Assembly: GCF_011038975.1 (NCBI RefSeq)
Contig: NZ_JAAKEC010000009.1
Coordinates: 62,001-126,000, forward strand
Length of the DNA stretch: 64,000 nt
Direction: 5' to 3'
DNA from: Adlercreutzia sp. ZJ176
Lineage (GTDB): Bacteria; Actinomycetota; Coriobacteriia; Coriobacteriales; Eggerthellaceae
The notes below the pieces were generated by a model. The model saw nothing but the letters and a program-made list of their open reading frames with translations. It did no database searches and was not told the origin of the DNA. Made by a program: the position numbers and the translations under genes. Positions 45,106 to 53,578 of this stretch are shown here, one piece after another. How positions within the stretch are numbered: position 1 is the stretch's first letter; every line of letters starts with the position of its first letter.

Positions 45106-47946
45106 TTGTATCCGTTGCTGATCGTCCGAGTGGAGATCGTCTGCTTGATACTCCTGATTTTTCTCGGCATCAACGCCCGCTATTACAAAATGGGAAAAGA
45201 CAATGGCAGCTTTAAGAGAATGCTGTTCTTTGCCATTGGCCATGTTGTGTTCGACATAATCACCGTGCTGACGGTGAACAATCTGGACCAGGTCCCCATC
45301 TGGGTCAACTACATAGCCCATGTGGTGTTTTACCTGTTCGCCATTTTGTTTGCCCATGAGTTCTTCTGCTATGTGATTGCTCTGTCCTACAGTGCGAAGC
45401 GGATTCAGAAGGCGGTAAGAATTATTGGCCTTTCCCTGGTGGGGCTCTATCTGCTCCTCCTGCCGGTGATGCCCATTGAGTATCTTCAGGGCAACGGAAC
45501 CAATTACAGCCTAGGGCCGGCAGCCGTTGTAGGCTATGGCCTTGGCATGATATTTCTAGCAGGCAGCGCCGTGATCCTGACCGTGAATTTCAAAAAGCTG
45601 GCGCCCCATGTTCGGATGGCCTTAATTCCCATGCTCACGGTGATGGTGGCGGCGGAGTGCATCCAAATCGCGGTGCCCGAGCTGCTGATTACAGGCGGCG
45701 CGGTAACCGTTGTCACGGTGGCGTTTTTCTTCTCCCTGGAAAACCCGGCGGATGTGTTTAGGCAGAAGCTGCTGATTGACGCCCTCACCGGCGTGAAGAG
45801 CCGCAACAGCTATGAGCTCGAGATCCAGCAGATGGAGGAGAAGTTCGTCCAGAACCGGGATGTTCGCTTCGGGATGGTATTCTGCGACATCAACGACCTG
45901 AAGGAGGTCAACGATGAGTTTGGCCACCTGAAAGGGGATGATTACATCGGTGACATCGCCCAGATCTTGACGCGGGATCTGCAGGGGGCGAAAAGCATCT
46001 ACCGCATGGGCGGCGATGAGTTTCTGGCCATATACCGCAATGCGGACGAAGCGAAAATCCAGCAGGAGATCGATCGGGTCAATGCGGACTGCAAGGCCAT
46101 GTCCGAAAAGGTGCCCTACCAGATGAGCGTTGCCGTCGGCTACGCCGTATCCGGCGAGGAATACGCCTCGTTGCGCAATGTGCTGCAGATGGCCGATTAT
46201 CTCATGTATCAGAACAAGACGGACATGAGGCGGGAAAAAGCCCGCCTGTCACAGGACGGGCAGCAGCTGAATGTCACCGGCTTGACCGACCGCATCTTCG
46301 ATGCCTTTGCCGCAACAGGCGGAAGGAACTACCTTACCATGGGCAATCTGTCCACCAACGTTTCCCGCTGGTCTCAGGCGGCGGTGGACTACTTCGGCCT
46401 GCCCGGCGAGTTCATTTACGACAACGCCACCGTTTGGATGGAGTATATCCACCCGGATGACCGCGCCACCTATTGGGCGGACATCAGCGCGGTTTTCAAC
46501 GGAAAAAAGAAGGAGCACGACATAGAATACCGCGTTCGCAACAAACGGGGAGAATATGTGGTATGCACCTGCCGGGGCAGAATACTGAAAGGCAAAAGCG
46601 GTGAGCCGGATCTGTTTGTCGCCACCCTGATCAATCACGGCATCGGAGAAACCATCGATCCCATTACCGGGCTTCACAACGAGCGCATCCTGGCTCCCTA
46701 CATGGAAAAGCTGCTACGGGAGAAGACCAGGGTATCCTTCCTGACGGTGAAGATCTGCTCCTTCAGCAGGATCAACCTGCTGTATGGCCACTTAACCGGC
46801 AACCAGATCCTGGGGCAGTTTTCCGGTATTCTGAGAAAGATCGTTGGCCAAAAAGGACGGATTTTCCGGATCGGAGACACCAGGTTTACTCTTTGCCTGC
46901 CGGGAATGGATGCGGAGGATGTTTCCAAGCTCTATACAGACCTGACAAGCGCCGCCCGCTTCGAGATCACCATGGACTCCATCACCATTCCCCTGAGGCT
47001 GGCGGGTGGAACCTTTGCCGTGGACGAGAAATATACCGGCAGCGTCGCCACCGTCCGGAACAATCTGACCAGCGTGCTAGAGCGTTCCGAGCAGGAGGGC
47101 CACGGCCGTCTCACATTCTACGGCGATCCGGCTCGAGGCGAGAGCCAGGTAGACTTCAAACTGCTGACCGCCATCTATCAGGACGCGGTGACGGAGCGGA
47201 AGGGCTTTCGCCTGGAGTATCAGCCCATTCACCAAATGGATACCGGAGAGGCCATCGGGGCGGAGGCTCTGCTGCGGTGGCGGGACGAAGAATTCGGCAA
47301 GGTGCACCCGGGACAGTTTGTACCTTGGCTGGAAAACGATCCCTGCTTCTTCCAGGTGGGCTGGTGGATCCTTCGGAAAGCCCTCACAGATGCCCGGGAG
47401 ATGCTGCCGGTGGTGCCTGGTTTCGTGATCAAGGTCAATATCACCGTCCTGCAGTTGGAGGACGAACGGTTCAACGCCATGGTGCTGGATGTGCTGCGGG
47501 AGACCGGCTTCCCGCCCCAGCAGCTTTGCCTGGAGCTGACGGAGCGCTGTCGCGAACTGGACGAGGAATACCTGAAGTCGCAGATCGAGTTCTTTCACAG
47601 GTTTGGCATTCAGATCGCCTTGGACGATGTGGGTACCGGCTTCTCCTCCCTGGGTGTTTTGCTCAATCTCCCGATAGACGAGGTCAAGCTGGACAAGTCC
47701 TTCATCACGGATATACGCAGCCGGGAGGCTAATCAGGCGTATGTGGGCGCAATCGTGGATGCCACACGGAGACTGGGCCTCCATAGCTGCCTGGAGGGGA
47801 TCGAAGACCGGAAGACCTACGAGTACCTCCGCTCTCTCGGCGCAACCTGCTGCCAGGGATACTATTTCTCAAAGTCTCTGCCACCCAGAGACCTAAAGGC
47901 CTACCTGCTGACGGAAAAAGGAAGAAGGGAAGGTACCAGACTATGA
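45106..47946 (+). CDS. Membrane GGDEF-PAS-GGDEF-EAL cyclic-di-GMP protein, second copy
   Basis: The 946 residues have the same layout as 29008-31839: membrane helices (1-215), GGDEF with intact RMGGDEF (about 220-380), a PAS-like domain (RWSQAAVDYFGLPGEF), a degenerate second GGDEF (IDPITGLHNERI; signature FRIGDTRF) and an EAL domain with GAEALLRW, VNITVLQ, ELTER, LDDVGTG, VKLDK and EGIED. No RxxD inhibition site is seen before GGDEF. Both halves look catalytically possible. The start is TTG 45106, which lines up with the sibling's N-terminus. Base composition is visibly poorer in GC than the core genes, suggesting transfer. Confidence 0.9.
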   Translation: MYPLLIVRVEIVCLILLIFLGINARYYKMGKDNGSFKRMLFFAIGHVVFDIITVLTVNNLDQVPIWVNYIAHVVFYLFAILFAHEFFCYVIALSYSAKRIQKAVRIIGLSLVGLYLLLLPVMPIEYLQGNGTNYSLGPAAVVGYGLGMIFLAGSAVILTVNFKKLAPHVRMALIPMLTVMVAAECIQIAVPELLITGGAVTVVTVAFFFSLENPADVFRQKLLIDALTGVKSRNSYELEIQQMEEKFVQNRDVRFGMVFCDINDLKEVNDEFGHLKGDDYIGDIAQILTRDLQGAKSIYRMGGDEFLAIYRNADEAKIQQEIDRVNADCKAMSEKVPYQMSVAVGYAVSGEEYASLRNVLQMADYLMYQNKTDMRREKARLSQDGQQLNVTGLTDRIFDAFAATGGRNYLTMGNLSTNVSRWSQAAVDYFGLPGEFIYDNATVWMEYIHPDDRATYWADISAVFNGKKKEHDIEYRVRNKRGEYVVCTCRGRILKGKSGEPDLFVATLINHGIGETIDPITGLHNERILAPYMEKLLREKTRVSFLTVKICSFSRINLLYGHLTGNQILGQFSGILRKIVGQKGRIFRIGDTRFTLCLPGMDAEDVSKLYTDLTSAARFEITMDSITIPLRLAGGTFAVDEKYTGSVATVRNNLTSVLERSEQEGHGRLTFYGDPARGESQVDFKLLTAIYQDAVTERKGFRLEYQPIHQMDTGEAIGAEALLRWRDEEFGKVHPGQFVPWLENDPCFFQVGWWILRKALTDAREMLPVVPGFVIKVNITVLQLEDERFNAMVLDVLRETGFPPQQLCLELTERCRELDEEYLKSQIEFFHRFGIQIALDDVGTGFSSLGVLLNLPIDEVKLDKSFITDIRSREANQAYVGAIVDATRRLGLHSCLEGIEDRKTYEYLRSLGATCCQGYYFSKSLPPRDLKAYLLTEKGRREGTRL

Positions 47947-48240
47947 GTATTACGCGCCAATCGGTGCATGATTCCGCAGCGCACCAGTGTACCGCTTCGT
48001 GATCCACCGGTGCGCACCGATGCACTGCCCTCAGCCCGACAACGCCGGGCTTTTTCCTTTCCAGAATCGATCAGTGTTGCCATCGGGAAGAGGGCCGCTT
48101 AAGATGCGGCAAAGGCAATCATGCTCTAGATGATGCTCCGCTTTCTCGGTCAGGCCCTACGGTCTGCCCTTCAAAGCGAAATCGCCAAACACCGGCAATG
48201 GGCACACTACCCACAGCCCAGAAGGAGGGCTCCCATTTCC

Positions 48241-48345
48241 CGAAGATTTACTCCCCTGGAACAGCTCAGGAGTAAATATCGCATAGCGGAGTAAATCGCT
48301 GACCTGCGATAACGCGAAATGCTGAGTTAAGATTGAGTTCGCACC
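48241..48345. repeat. AbiE-associated 3' repeat, copy A
   Basis: It contains ATTTACTCCCCTG and CAGGAGTAAAT (a stem of about 11 bp) followed by CGCATAGCGGAGTAAATCGC and TGAGTTAAGATTGAGTTCGC. It aligns over about 100 bases with 61925-62030. Both lie on the 3' side of an AbiE module. Confidence 0.75.
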
Positions 48346-48438
48346 CGTAACTTGAGCGAGAAGCGCTCTTGAATAGCCCAACCACAGTGCTGGTAATTCT
48401 GCGAATTCAAACCGAAGGCACAGCGCGAGACGTTCGCC

Positions 48439-48635
48439 TTAATCCGCCTGTCGGATTTGGTCTATGAGTGAGTTTGTCCAATCTATAGCCTCGCCCACTG
48501 ACGGGGCAACTGGAAGACCTTCGGCTTGCACGGCGTAGAGCTCGGCCCAGCCCGGCTGCTCAAGCACCTTCGGCGGCCACACCTGCGCCTTCCGAAGTCA
48601 TCGACCGCCCTGTAAATGTCATCAATCTTTGCCAT
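48439..48635 (-). pseudogene. Internally deleted AbiEi/AbiEii module
   Basis: MAKIDDIYRAVDDF (from 48635) matches the N-terminus of AbiEi copies 1 and 2 (DDIYEIAVDNY). Directly after it, in another frame, LRKAQVWPPKVLEQPGWAEL then EAIDWTNSLIDQIRQAD and stop match the last 50 residues of AbiEii. Everything between, about 1.2 kb, is deleted. Confidence 0.72.
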
Positions 48636-48673
48636 GCACGCGACCGCAGGTGACAAAACACATTTAAACAGCA

Positions 48674-48694
48674 ACGATGACAAATTGGCATCGT
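48674..48694. promoter_or_regulatory. AbiE-associated palindrome, copy E
   Basis: ACGATGACAA-A-TTGGCATCGT, one mismatch. It lies 39 bases upstream of the AbiEi remnant start. Confidence 0.6.
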
Positions 48695-48726
48695 GAGCCT
48701 GACATGGGACGATGCTTGAGAAGTGG

Positions 48727-48752
48727 TTGGCTCGCCGCGATCGGCGAGCCAA
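48727..48752 (-). terminator. GC-rich hairpin after HTH remnant
   Basis: Perfect 11-bp arms TTGGCTCGCCG / CGGCGAGCCAA with a 4-base loop. The same hairpin recurs at 63653-63674 after the intact HTH gene. Confidence 0.7.
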
Positions 48753-48761
48753 CTGACGCCC

Positions 48762-48809
48762 TCAGATACCGCGCCTTTCGAGCAGGTCCTCGCAGCTTTT
48801 CGGTGCGAT
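48762..48809 (-). pseudogene. 3' remnant of excisionase-like HTH gene
   Basis: Reads IAPKSCEDLLERRGI and stop, matching the end of the intact gene at 63686-63928 (IAPKSYEDLLARRGA). Nothing upstream of these codons is conserved. Confidence 0.65.
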
Positions 48810-48955
48810 GCACACAAAGCGTCAGATTATGTCAATCGACACGCCATGTCATGTTATTGAATTTGGCGTGAATCAAGGAAAAGCGGTCGAACTAGTTTGT
48901 CGTTCTACAGACGAGAATGTTGTAAAGGGCGGGAATGATAGGCACGGAGCGCGTA

Positions 48956-49160
48956 TCACTTCAGCCGGTAGGTGCGATCACTCGTTGAGCCTCGTCCCAC
49001 GATGACTCCCTTGTTCTCCAATCACTGGAGCAGCTTCAGGGTGCCCCGCGGAGTCAAGTTGACGGCCTCCGCTATCTCTGCCGTTCTCGATGCGCCATGC
49101 TCCGCGATGAGCCGACATGCGGTCAACTCGTTCTTGGAACACGATTTCGAGCGCCGTAAC
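48956..49160 (-). pseudogene. Winged-helix tail remnant (AlbA_2/RecG-like ATP-binding family)
   Basis: The minus strand reads NELTACRLIAEHGASRTAEI, then AEAVNLTPRGTLKLLQ, an in-frame TGA, LENKGVIVGRG and DRTYRLK with a stop at 48956. This is the C-terminal winged helix typical of AlbA_2-type putative transcriptional regulators. The internal stop and missing front show it is dead. Confidence 0.5.
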
Positions 49161-49427
49161 ATGACGCCAAATCCGCTATTCGAGAAAAAGCCACTGGCGA
49201 CCGCAGACTTGCAGTCGTTGCGACAGCGACAAGCTCCCAGTTCAGACCACGATAGCCACCAACTCGCATTTCACGCATTAGTAGCACGTGGTTTGCTTGT
49301 GATGCTCTGCTTCAACGCGAAGTCTCATAGCGCTCATTCAGAAAGCGACTGCGGATGCTACTAGCCAATGGCCAAATCAGCCTAATAGGTTCAACCGAAG
49401 GCTGAATTCCAGACGGCTCAATTCGCG

Positions 49428-49478
49428 AATTCAAGAAAGATTCCCCACTGCACAGCAGCGGGGAATCTTTCTTGAATT
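49428..49478. terminator. Bidirectional terminator
   Basis: A perfect 19-bp stem (49428-49446 with 49460-49478) with AATTCAAGAAAGATTCCCC as left arm. T-rich flanks lie on both strands. It ends 21 bases past the membrane-protein stop. Confidence 0.85.
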
Positions 49479-49498
49479 TGAATATCTGGAGTAGATCA

Positions 49499-50191
49499 TC
49501 AGACAAGCTTCAAGGGGTTGATGTCCAGCTGCTTGCATTTGCGCCAAACCAGGACCATGTACCACACATCGCAGATCTCGATTGCAGCGAAGATCAGCCA
49601 CATGACGCCGAACTGATCGAAGGAATGGGCGGGCAGGTAGTTAAACATGACGATGAAGGTGCCGAACCACTTGCAGAAAGCGATCCAGAAGGACTGGCCT
49701 TGCACGTTGTCGCGCTGCCAGATCATCGCGATGAACAGCGCGCTCATGAGGAGATTCTGCGAATAGGCGATGAACTTGGCAGCTTCCCAGGTCGCTCCGC
49801 CGAGATTCGGATCATGGAAGGCGGGGATGGTGGCAAGGAATTCCGTTCCGATGAAGATGAAGATGAAGCAGAAGGCGAGCATGAGGATGAACATGCCGCA
49901 GAAGCTGTACTTCCCAGGCTTGGCCTTGTACGTGTCCGAAAACGCCCTGCCTCCGAACTTGAGCACCGTGAACACGATGACTACGTCGAAGAGAGCCCAA
50001 ACCGTATTGATGACCTGAGGCAACAGCATCATATCCGGCGAGTAGAAGAGCATAGAGAACCTGACCTCCCATGCGATGTTGATTGCCAGAGCCGCGAGCG
50101 GCATGCCATAGGTCTTGTCCGCGAAGTCCCTGCGGATGATGAGGATGTACACGATGGTCCAGAACAGACCGCTAATGCCAACGAATACCAT
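49499..50191 (-). CDS. Seven-helix membrane protein, possibly Pyr4-like terpene-cyclase family
   Basis: The 230 residues form seven hydrophobic segments. AALAINIAWEVRFSMLFYSP in helix 2 has the WE pattern seen in small membrane terpene cyclases of the Pyr4/PaxB group, and DVWYMVLVWRKCKQ ends helix 7. The assignment is tentative and rests on size, topology and this motif. The ATG at 50191 follows GGAGGAACGGG. It is divergent from a TetR gene; matching half-sites lie before both genes. Confidence 0.6.
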   Translation of the reverse strand: MVFVGISGLFWTIVYILIIRRDFADKTYGMPLAALAINIAWEVRFSMLFYSPDMMLLPQVINTVWALFDVVIVFTVLKFGGRAFSDTYKAKPGKYSFCGMFILMLAFCFIFIFIGTEFLATIPAFHDPNLGGATWEAAKFIAYSQNLLMSALFIAMIWQRDNVQGQSFWIAFCKWFGTFIVMFNYLPAHSFDQFGVMWLIFAAIEICDVWYMVLVWRKCKQLDINPLKLV

Positions 50192-50205
50192 CCCGTTCCT
50201 CCTAT

Positions 50206-50299
50206 CTCAAAGTGACAGATGTAACATCGCAATGGTATCGTTGACGGCATGAGACACGCTGACTCGATGGAGCACATCCGCAGGCATTGTCACTTTGAG
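50206..50299. promoter_or_regulatory. Paired operator half-sites CTCAAAGTGACA / TGTCACTTTGAG
   Basis: Perfect inverted 12-bp copies at 50206-50217 and 50288-50299, one beside each divergent start. A TetR dimer or tetramer could bind both. Confidence 0.7.
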
Positions 50300-50308
50300 A
50301 GGAAGCGC

Positions 50309-50863
50309 ATGGGAAGGCTGACGGCGGATTTATCCGATGTGGAGAGCAGGATCCTCGATGCAACCATAGAGTTACAGAGCGAGAAGGCTTACGGAGATAT
50401 CAGTGTCGTGGACATCTGCAAACGCGCAGGCGTGTCCCGTCAGACCTACTACAGGCATTACGAAGGAAAGGAGGATGTCTACCTCCGCTATCTCGACGAC
50501 CTACTCCATCAGGTGTTCGAGAACGAGGAACAGGGGCAGACATTCGATCGACTGTTCGAATCCTTGGGCAAGCTGTTCGCGGGCAATCGGCAGTTTCTCA
50601 GTTGCCTCTTCAAGGCCGGACTGGATTCTAGGATACTCTTCCGCTTCGAGCGGCTTCTCGTGTCGATGGGATCCCTTAGAGGGTTCGGCTCATCGGATCG
50701 GGCTATGCAGGCATTTATCGCGGGAGGCGTGTTCAATGTCATGAAGCGCTTCGTCTTGCAAGAGCCGGCTCCGGATGCGAAGCAACTTGCAAGCGCGCTG
50801 AAAACGCTCGCCCTTCCGGTTGTGGTGAATGCCAAGGAGCGGCAGATCCGAGAAGACAAGTGA
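50309..50863 (+). CDS. TetR-family regulator
   Basis: The 184 residues open with the helix-turn-helix SRILDATIELQSEKAYGDISVVDICKRAGVSRQTYYRHYEGKED, then a helical ligand domain as in the TetR_C_33-like group. The ATG at 50309 follows GAGAGGA; an upstream in-frame ATG at 50249 lies before the operator half-site and is unlikely. Its probable target is the divergent membrane protein. Confidence 0.88.
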   Translation: MGRLTADLSDVESRILDATIELQSEKAYGDISVVDICKRAGVSRQTYYRHYEGKEDVYLRYLDDLLHQVFENEEQGQTFDRLFESLGKLFAGNRQFLSCLFKAGLDSRILFRFERLLVSMGSLRGFGSSDRAMQAFIAGGVFNVMKRFVLQEPAPDAKQLASALKTLALPVVVNAKERQIREDK

Positions 50864-51085
50864 GAACTTGCCAGCGGTTGCCGGAGCGAACTCCCACACC
50901 CCGCGCTGCGTCGTAGGAAGCAGCCACCCCCTTTCGCGTAGCCGGGAGGCGACGACCTTGGCGGGCGTGCGAACGCCCGCCTTCTCGCATATGCCGGCAA
51001 GCTGAGGCATGGTCACGAGCTGCGGGCGCTCGAGCTCGAGCGCCTCAAGCACACCAGAGAGCCCTTTCGGTATCGTACGTGACAT
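50862..51085 (-). pseudogene. Orphan AbiEi N-terminal domain
   Basis: From ATG 51085, behind GGAGG, the frame reads MSRTIPKGLSGVLEALELER, LAGICEKAGVRTPAKVVASR and GWLLPTTQRGVWEFAPA, the winged-helix start of actinobacterial AbiEi antitoxins. Homology ends near 50866; the frame then runs antisense into the TetR gene until 50690. The C-terminal domain and the toxin are gone. A truncated DNA-binding protein could still be made. Confidence 0.65.
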
Positions 51086-51094
51086 ATATCCTCC

Positions 51095-51118
51095 ATCGGA
51101 ACCTATATAGATACCGAT
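51095..51118. promoter_or_regulatory. Palindrome before AbiEi remnant
   Basis: ATCGGA / TACCGAT arms around CCTATATAG, 10 bases upstream of the AbiEi remnant start. A likely old AbiEi operator. Confidence 0.45.
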
Positions 51119-51711
51119 ATAGCAACAGTGGCACGACATCTAGGCAGCTTGCCGAAAGAGTCTGTATCCGCAAGGATGCGCAAGCTCCAGTATGTCCAAT
51201 ACCGCACCTGAAGAAACAGCGCTTTCGCGATTGGCTTGAAGGCGCGATTGACATATCCCGGCACAGCACGAGCATCAACGATCCGTCACAGTACTATACC
51301 CTCCGATAGGTCAGAGTAGGTTAGAGCGGGCAGAGCAGAACGACACTGCAGGCTGCTGCCGCTTTATTTCCGCAGACGGGAAGTCTAACCTGTGGTCAGA
51401 GTAAGTCAGAGTAAGGTCAGACAGTGAGTCAGCAGTGACGTATCCGGTGCGGGAATCTCCGGGCTTAGAGCCGCGGAGATGAAGGTGGTCTGCGCGGACT
51501 AGCGGGCAATCTGCCGTGAGCGTCAAACGAGATCGATGTTTTCGTAGCGTTCAGTGTCGATCGCTGAACCTTGACGCACGCAATAGCGGCAATCACGTTA
51601 TCCACCCATGCCTACTACTGCCATTCGAAGCGGTGAGCGCCTCGCCCCTTGATAGGCCAGTTCCTGGTCGGATTCAGATAGCGAACAGGAGTGAACCAAC
51701 CTTATTACGCT
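51119..51711. other. Gene-free stretch with short repeats
   Basis: No supported gene. GTCAGAGTA and variants recur at 51312, 51398, 51407 and nearby, a short irregular direct repeat. The remainder shows nothing clear. Confidence 0.5.
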
Positions 51712-53184
51712 CTAGAAGCCCCATGCGGTAGCTAAGTCACGATCATAACTGTGCGGCTGCTTGATCGTTGGCATCTTGTCCACTTGGACCTGCGTTGGAT
51801 AAGGGATCGCGGTGCCACTGGCAATGCACGCGCCTTGTGGAAGAACGGGAATCATGCTGCTAGTTGCATGATCGATGAACGACACGGCTTTTCCGACGGC
51901 ACGAAGATCGTCGTCATTTACCAACCGATGAATGAAATAGTTATGCATCTGGGAAATGATTGTCGGCGAGATATCAGAAGGCCTTTGGCTGCTCACCGTT
52001 AGATACATTCCGAACTTCCTACCCTCTTTCACAATCTCCTCGAAGGTCTCCAGTCGGTAATCACGCCAGCTTTCGCTTTCGCGCTGGGAATCGTACGAGA
52101 GGATATTATGAGCCTCGTCAACGATGAGATGAACGCTTGAGTCTTGCTCGCTGCGACCGCGTGAGCGCTGCTCCCGGTACACGTATTTTGCGATGATAAG
52201 CGGGACCAGCTTTTTCTGATCCAGGTTCGCATCTAGCAAGGAAAAAACCTTCACGGGTTCATCAGCGCTGAGCAGCTTACCGCCCGGTGTCGTCTCATAT
52301 AGTTTGCGAGCCTCTTTCATCTGGTTTTCCAGACGCGGAATCAAACTCGATATATGCTCGCGCGCAATGCTGCCGCTGCGCCAACGCTGAAGGAATAAGA
52401 ACCGAGCGCAGAATTCGACTATTGAGGGCAAATCCTCGACTAAGTCACGAAGTTTTTTGGGGAGCGTGTTGAAAGCGCTGAAAACATTGCTTTCGACTTC
52501 AGCAGCGCTATTACCGTACGCATTGCCGATTCTAAGAATGGGAGTTGCGGTACCTGCAAAGATTTCTATATCCTCGACCGTCTCTCGCACTTTGTCTTCC
52601 GAATCACGCAGGTTGTCTTTGTCGACAACGAATGCCATGCACCGGGCAAAATCGTCGCGTTGCTCAGCGAATACGCGTTCGTGACCAAAATAGCCTTCGA
52701 GAAATGACCTCATCATCTTCTCCAAATACGCCACACTGTTGTGAGCATCGACGATTTTACGGGCAGTACGAAGGCAAGCGCGCAAAAAGGGGCGCTGGGT
52801 CTTTTCGGTTGCCTGCGTGAGAATGGCCCAAGTCTCCAAATCGAAGTAGAAGTCATCGGGCACGGGTACCTTCTGCTTGCCTGCCTTGGCAGCGGTATCC
52901 AGCTCATACACCTTCTTTTCCGGACACAAAACGTCAGATGACGTATATTCACCGTTGAAGTCGATGAAGATGAACTGGCCCTTTCCAGAATCCAGAGAGC
53001 CAGCCTCCCTCATCCTGTCAAAGCAATCTGTATAGAACTTGCACAGCGTGTTCGACTTGCCCGAGCCCGTGTTGCCGAATATGCCAATGTGGCTAGCAAA
53101 GAGGCTGCTTGTCGGCGCCACAACCGATACCCCTTCTTGCCCAACAAGGCTTCCCAGCCTGAAGGGCTTTTCCATGGGCTTCAT
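51712..53184 (-). CDS. herA: HerA-type DNA translocase, ATPase core (SIR2-HerA system)
   Basis: The 490-residue frame holds the HerA/FtsK-like ATPase: FRLGSLVGQEGVSV, Walker A GIFGNTGSGKSNTL, IFIDFNGEY, Walker B VHLIVDEAHNILS and SQRPSDISPTIISQMHNYF. It lacks the family's N-terminal HAS barrel, which lies just upstream in another frame (53093-53578). The joint is a run of seven T; six would fuse the frames. No ribosome site precedes the internal ATG 53184. With the adjoining SIR2 gene it forms the known SIR2-HerA antiphage pair, in which HerA hexamers activate NAD+ cleavage. Confidence 0.9.
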   Translation of the reverse strand: MKPMEKPFRLGSLVGQEGVSVVAPTSSLFASHIGIFGNTGSGKSNTLCKFYTDCFDRMREAGSLDSGKGQFIFIDFNGEYTSSDVLCPEKKVYELDTAAKAGKQKVPVPDDFYFDLETWAILTQATEKTQRPFLRACLRTARKIVDAHNSVAYLEKMMRSFLEGYFGHERVFAEQRDDFARCMAFVVDKDNLRDSEDKVRETVEDIEIFAGTATPILRIGNAYGNSAAEVESNVFSAFNTLPKKLRDLVEDLPSIVEFCARFLFLQRWRSGSIAREHISSLIPRLENQMKEARKLYETTPGGKLLSADEPVKVFSLLDANLDQKKLVPLIIAKYVYREQRSRGRSEQDSSVHLIVDEAHNILSYDSQRESESWRDYRLETFEEIVKEGRKFGMYLTVSSQRPSDISPTIISQMHNYFIHRLVNDDDLRAVGKAVSFIDHATSSMIPVLPQGACIASGTAIPYPTQVQVDKMPTIKQPHSYDRDLATAWGF

Positions 53185-53578
53185 GAAAAAAACTTATCAT
53201 GGTGAGTTCTTCGGGAGTCAGAACGTATACATCCGATGAGACGAGTGGGAGAATCGTGATGCCCCTGTCGAACTTGTCGCCCCTCCTAACGCCAAAGACC
53301 GAGATCTCAATCACACGCTCAATTCGTGACCCTCCTGTCGTGCGGGCAGAATAATCGTCTTGGGAGGAGCTAACCTCGTTCTGGATTTCGCCTTCGATGC
53401 GTCCAAATATGTGGTCGAAGCCGCACGGTATCTTGACATAGCCTCCGACGGATACATTGCGGATCAACTGGCCGTTGTGAAACAGGAAAGCCTCATTCCT
53501 ATCCCCATAGACGCGCGCCCTTATCTTGGTCCCACGCACCTCCACAACTCGCGCAACAATAAGGGATGAATCGAGCAT
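53093..53578 (-). CDS. HerA N-terminal HAS-barrel part, out of frame with the ATPase
   Basis: About the first 130 residues (SSLIVARVVEVRGTKIRARV, GGYVKIPCGFDHIFGRIEGEI, YVLTPEELTMISFF) form the beta-barrel start typical of HerA proteins. The following 31 residues are the out-of-frame reading of the ATPase start. ATG 53578 shares one base with the SIR2 stop (TGATG), so its translation is coupled. The gene is either broken, slips at the T7 tract, or makes two polypeptides. Confidence 0.85.
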   Translation of the reverse strand: MLDSSLIVARVVEVRGTKIRARVYGDRNEAFLFHNGQLIRNVSVGGYVKIPCGFDHIFGRIEGEIQNEVSSSQDDYSARTTGGSRIERVIEISVFGVRRGDKFDRGITILPLVSSDVYVLTPEELTMISFFHEAHGKALQAGKPCWARRGIGCGADKQPLC

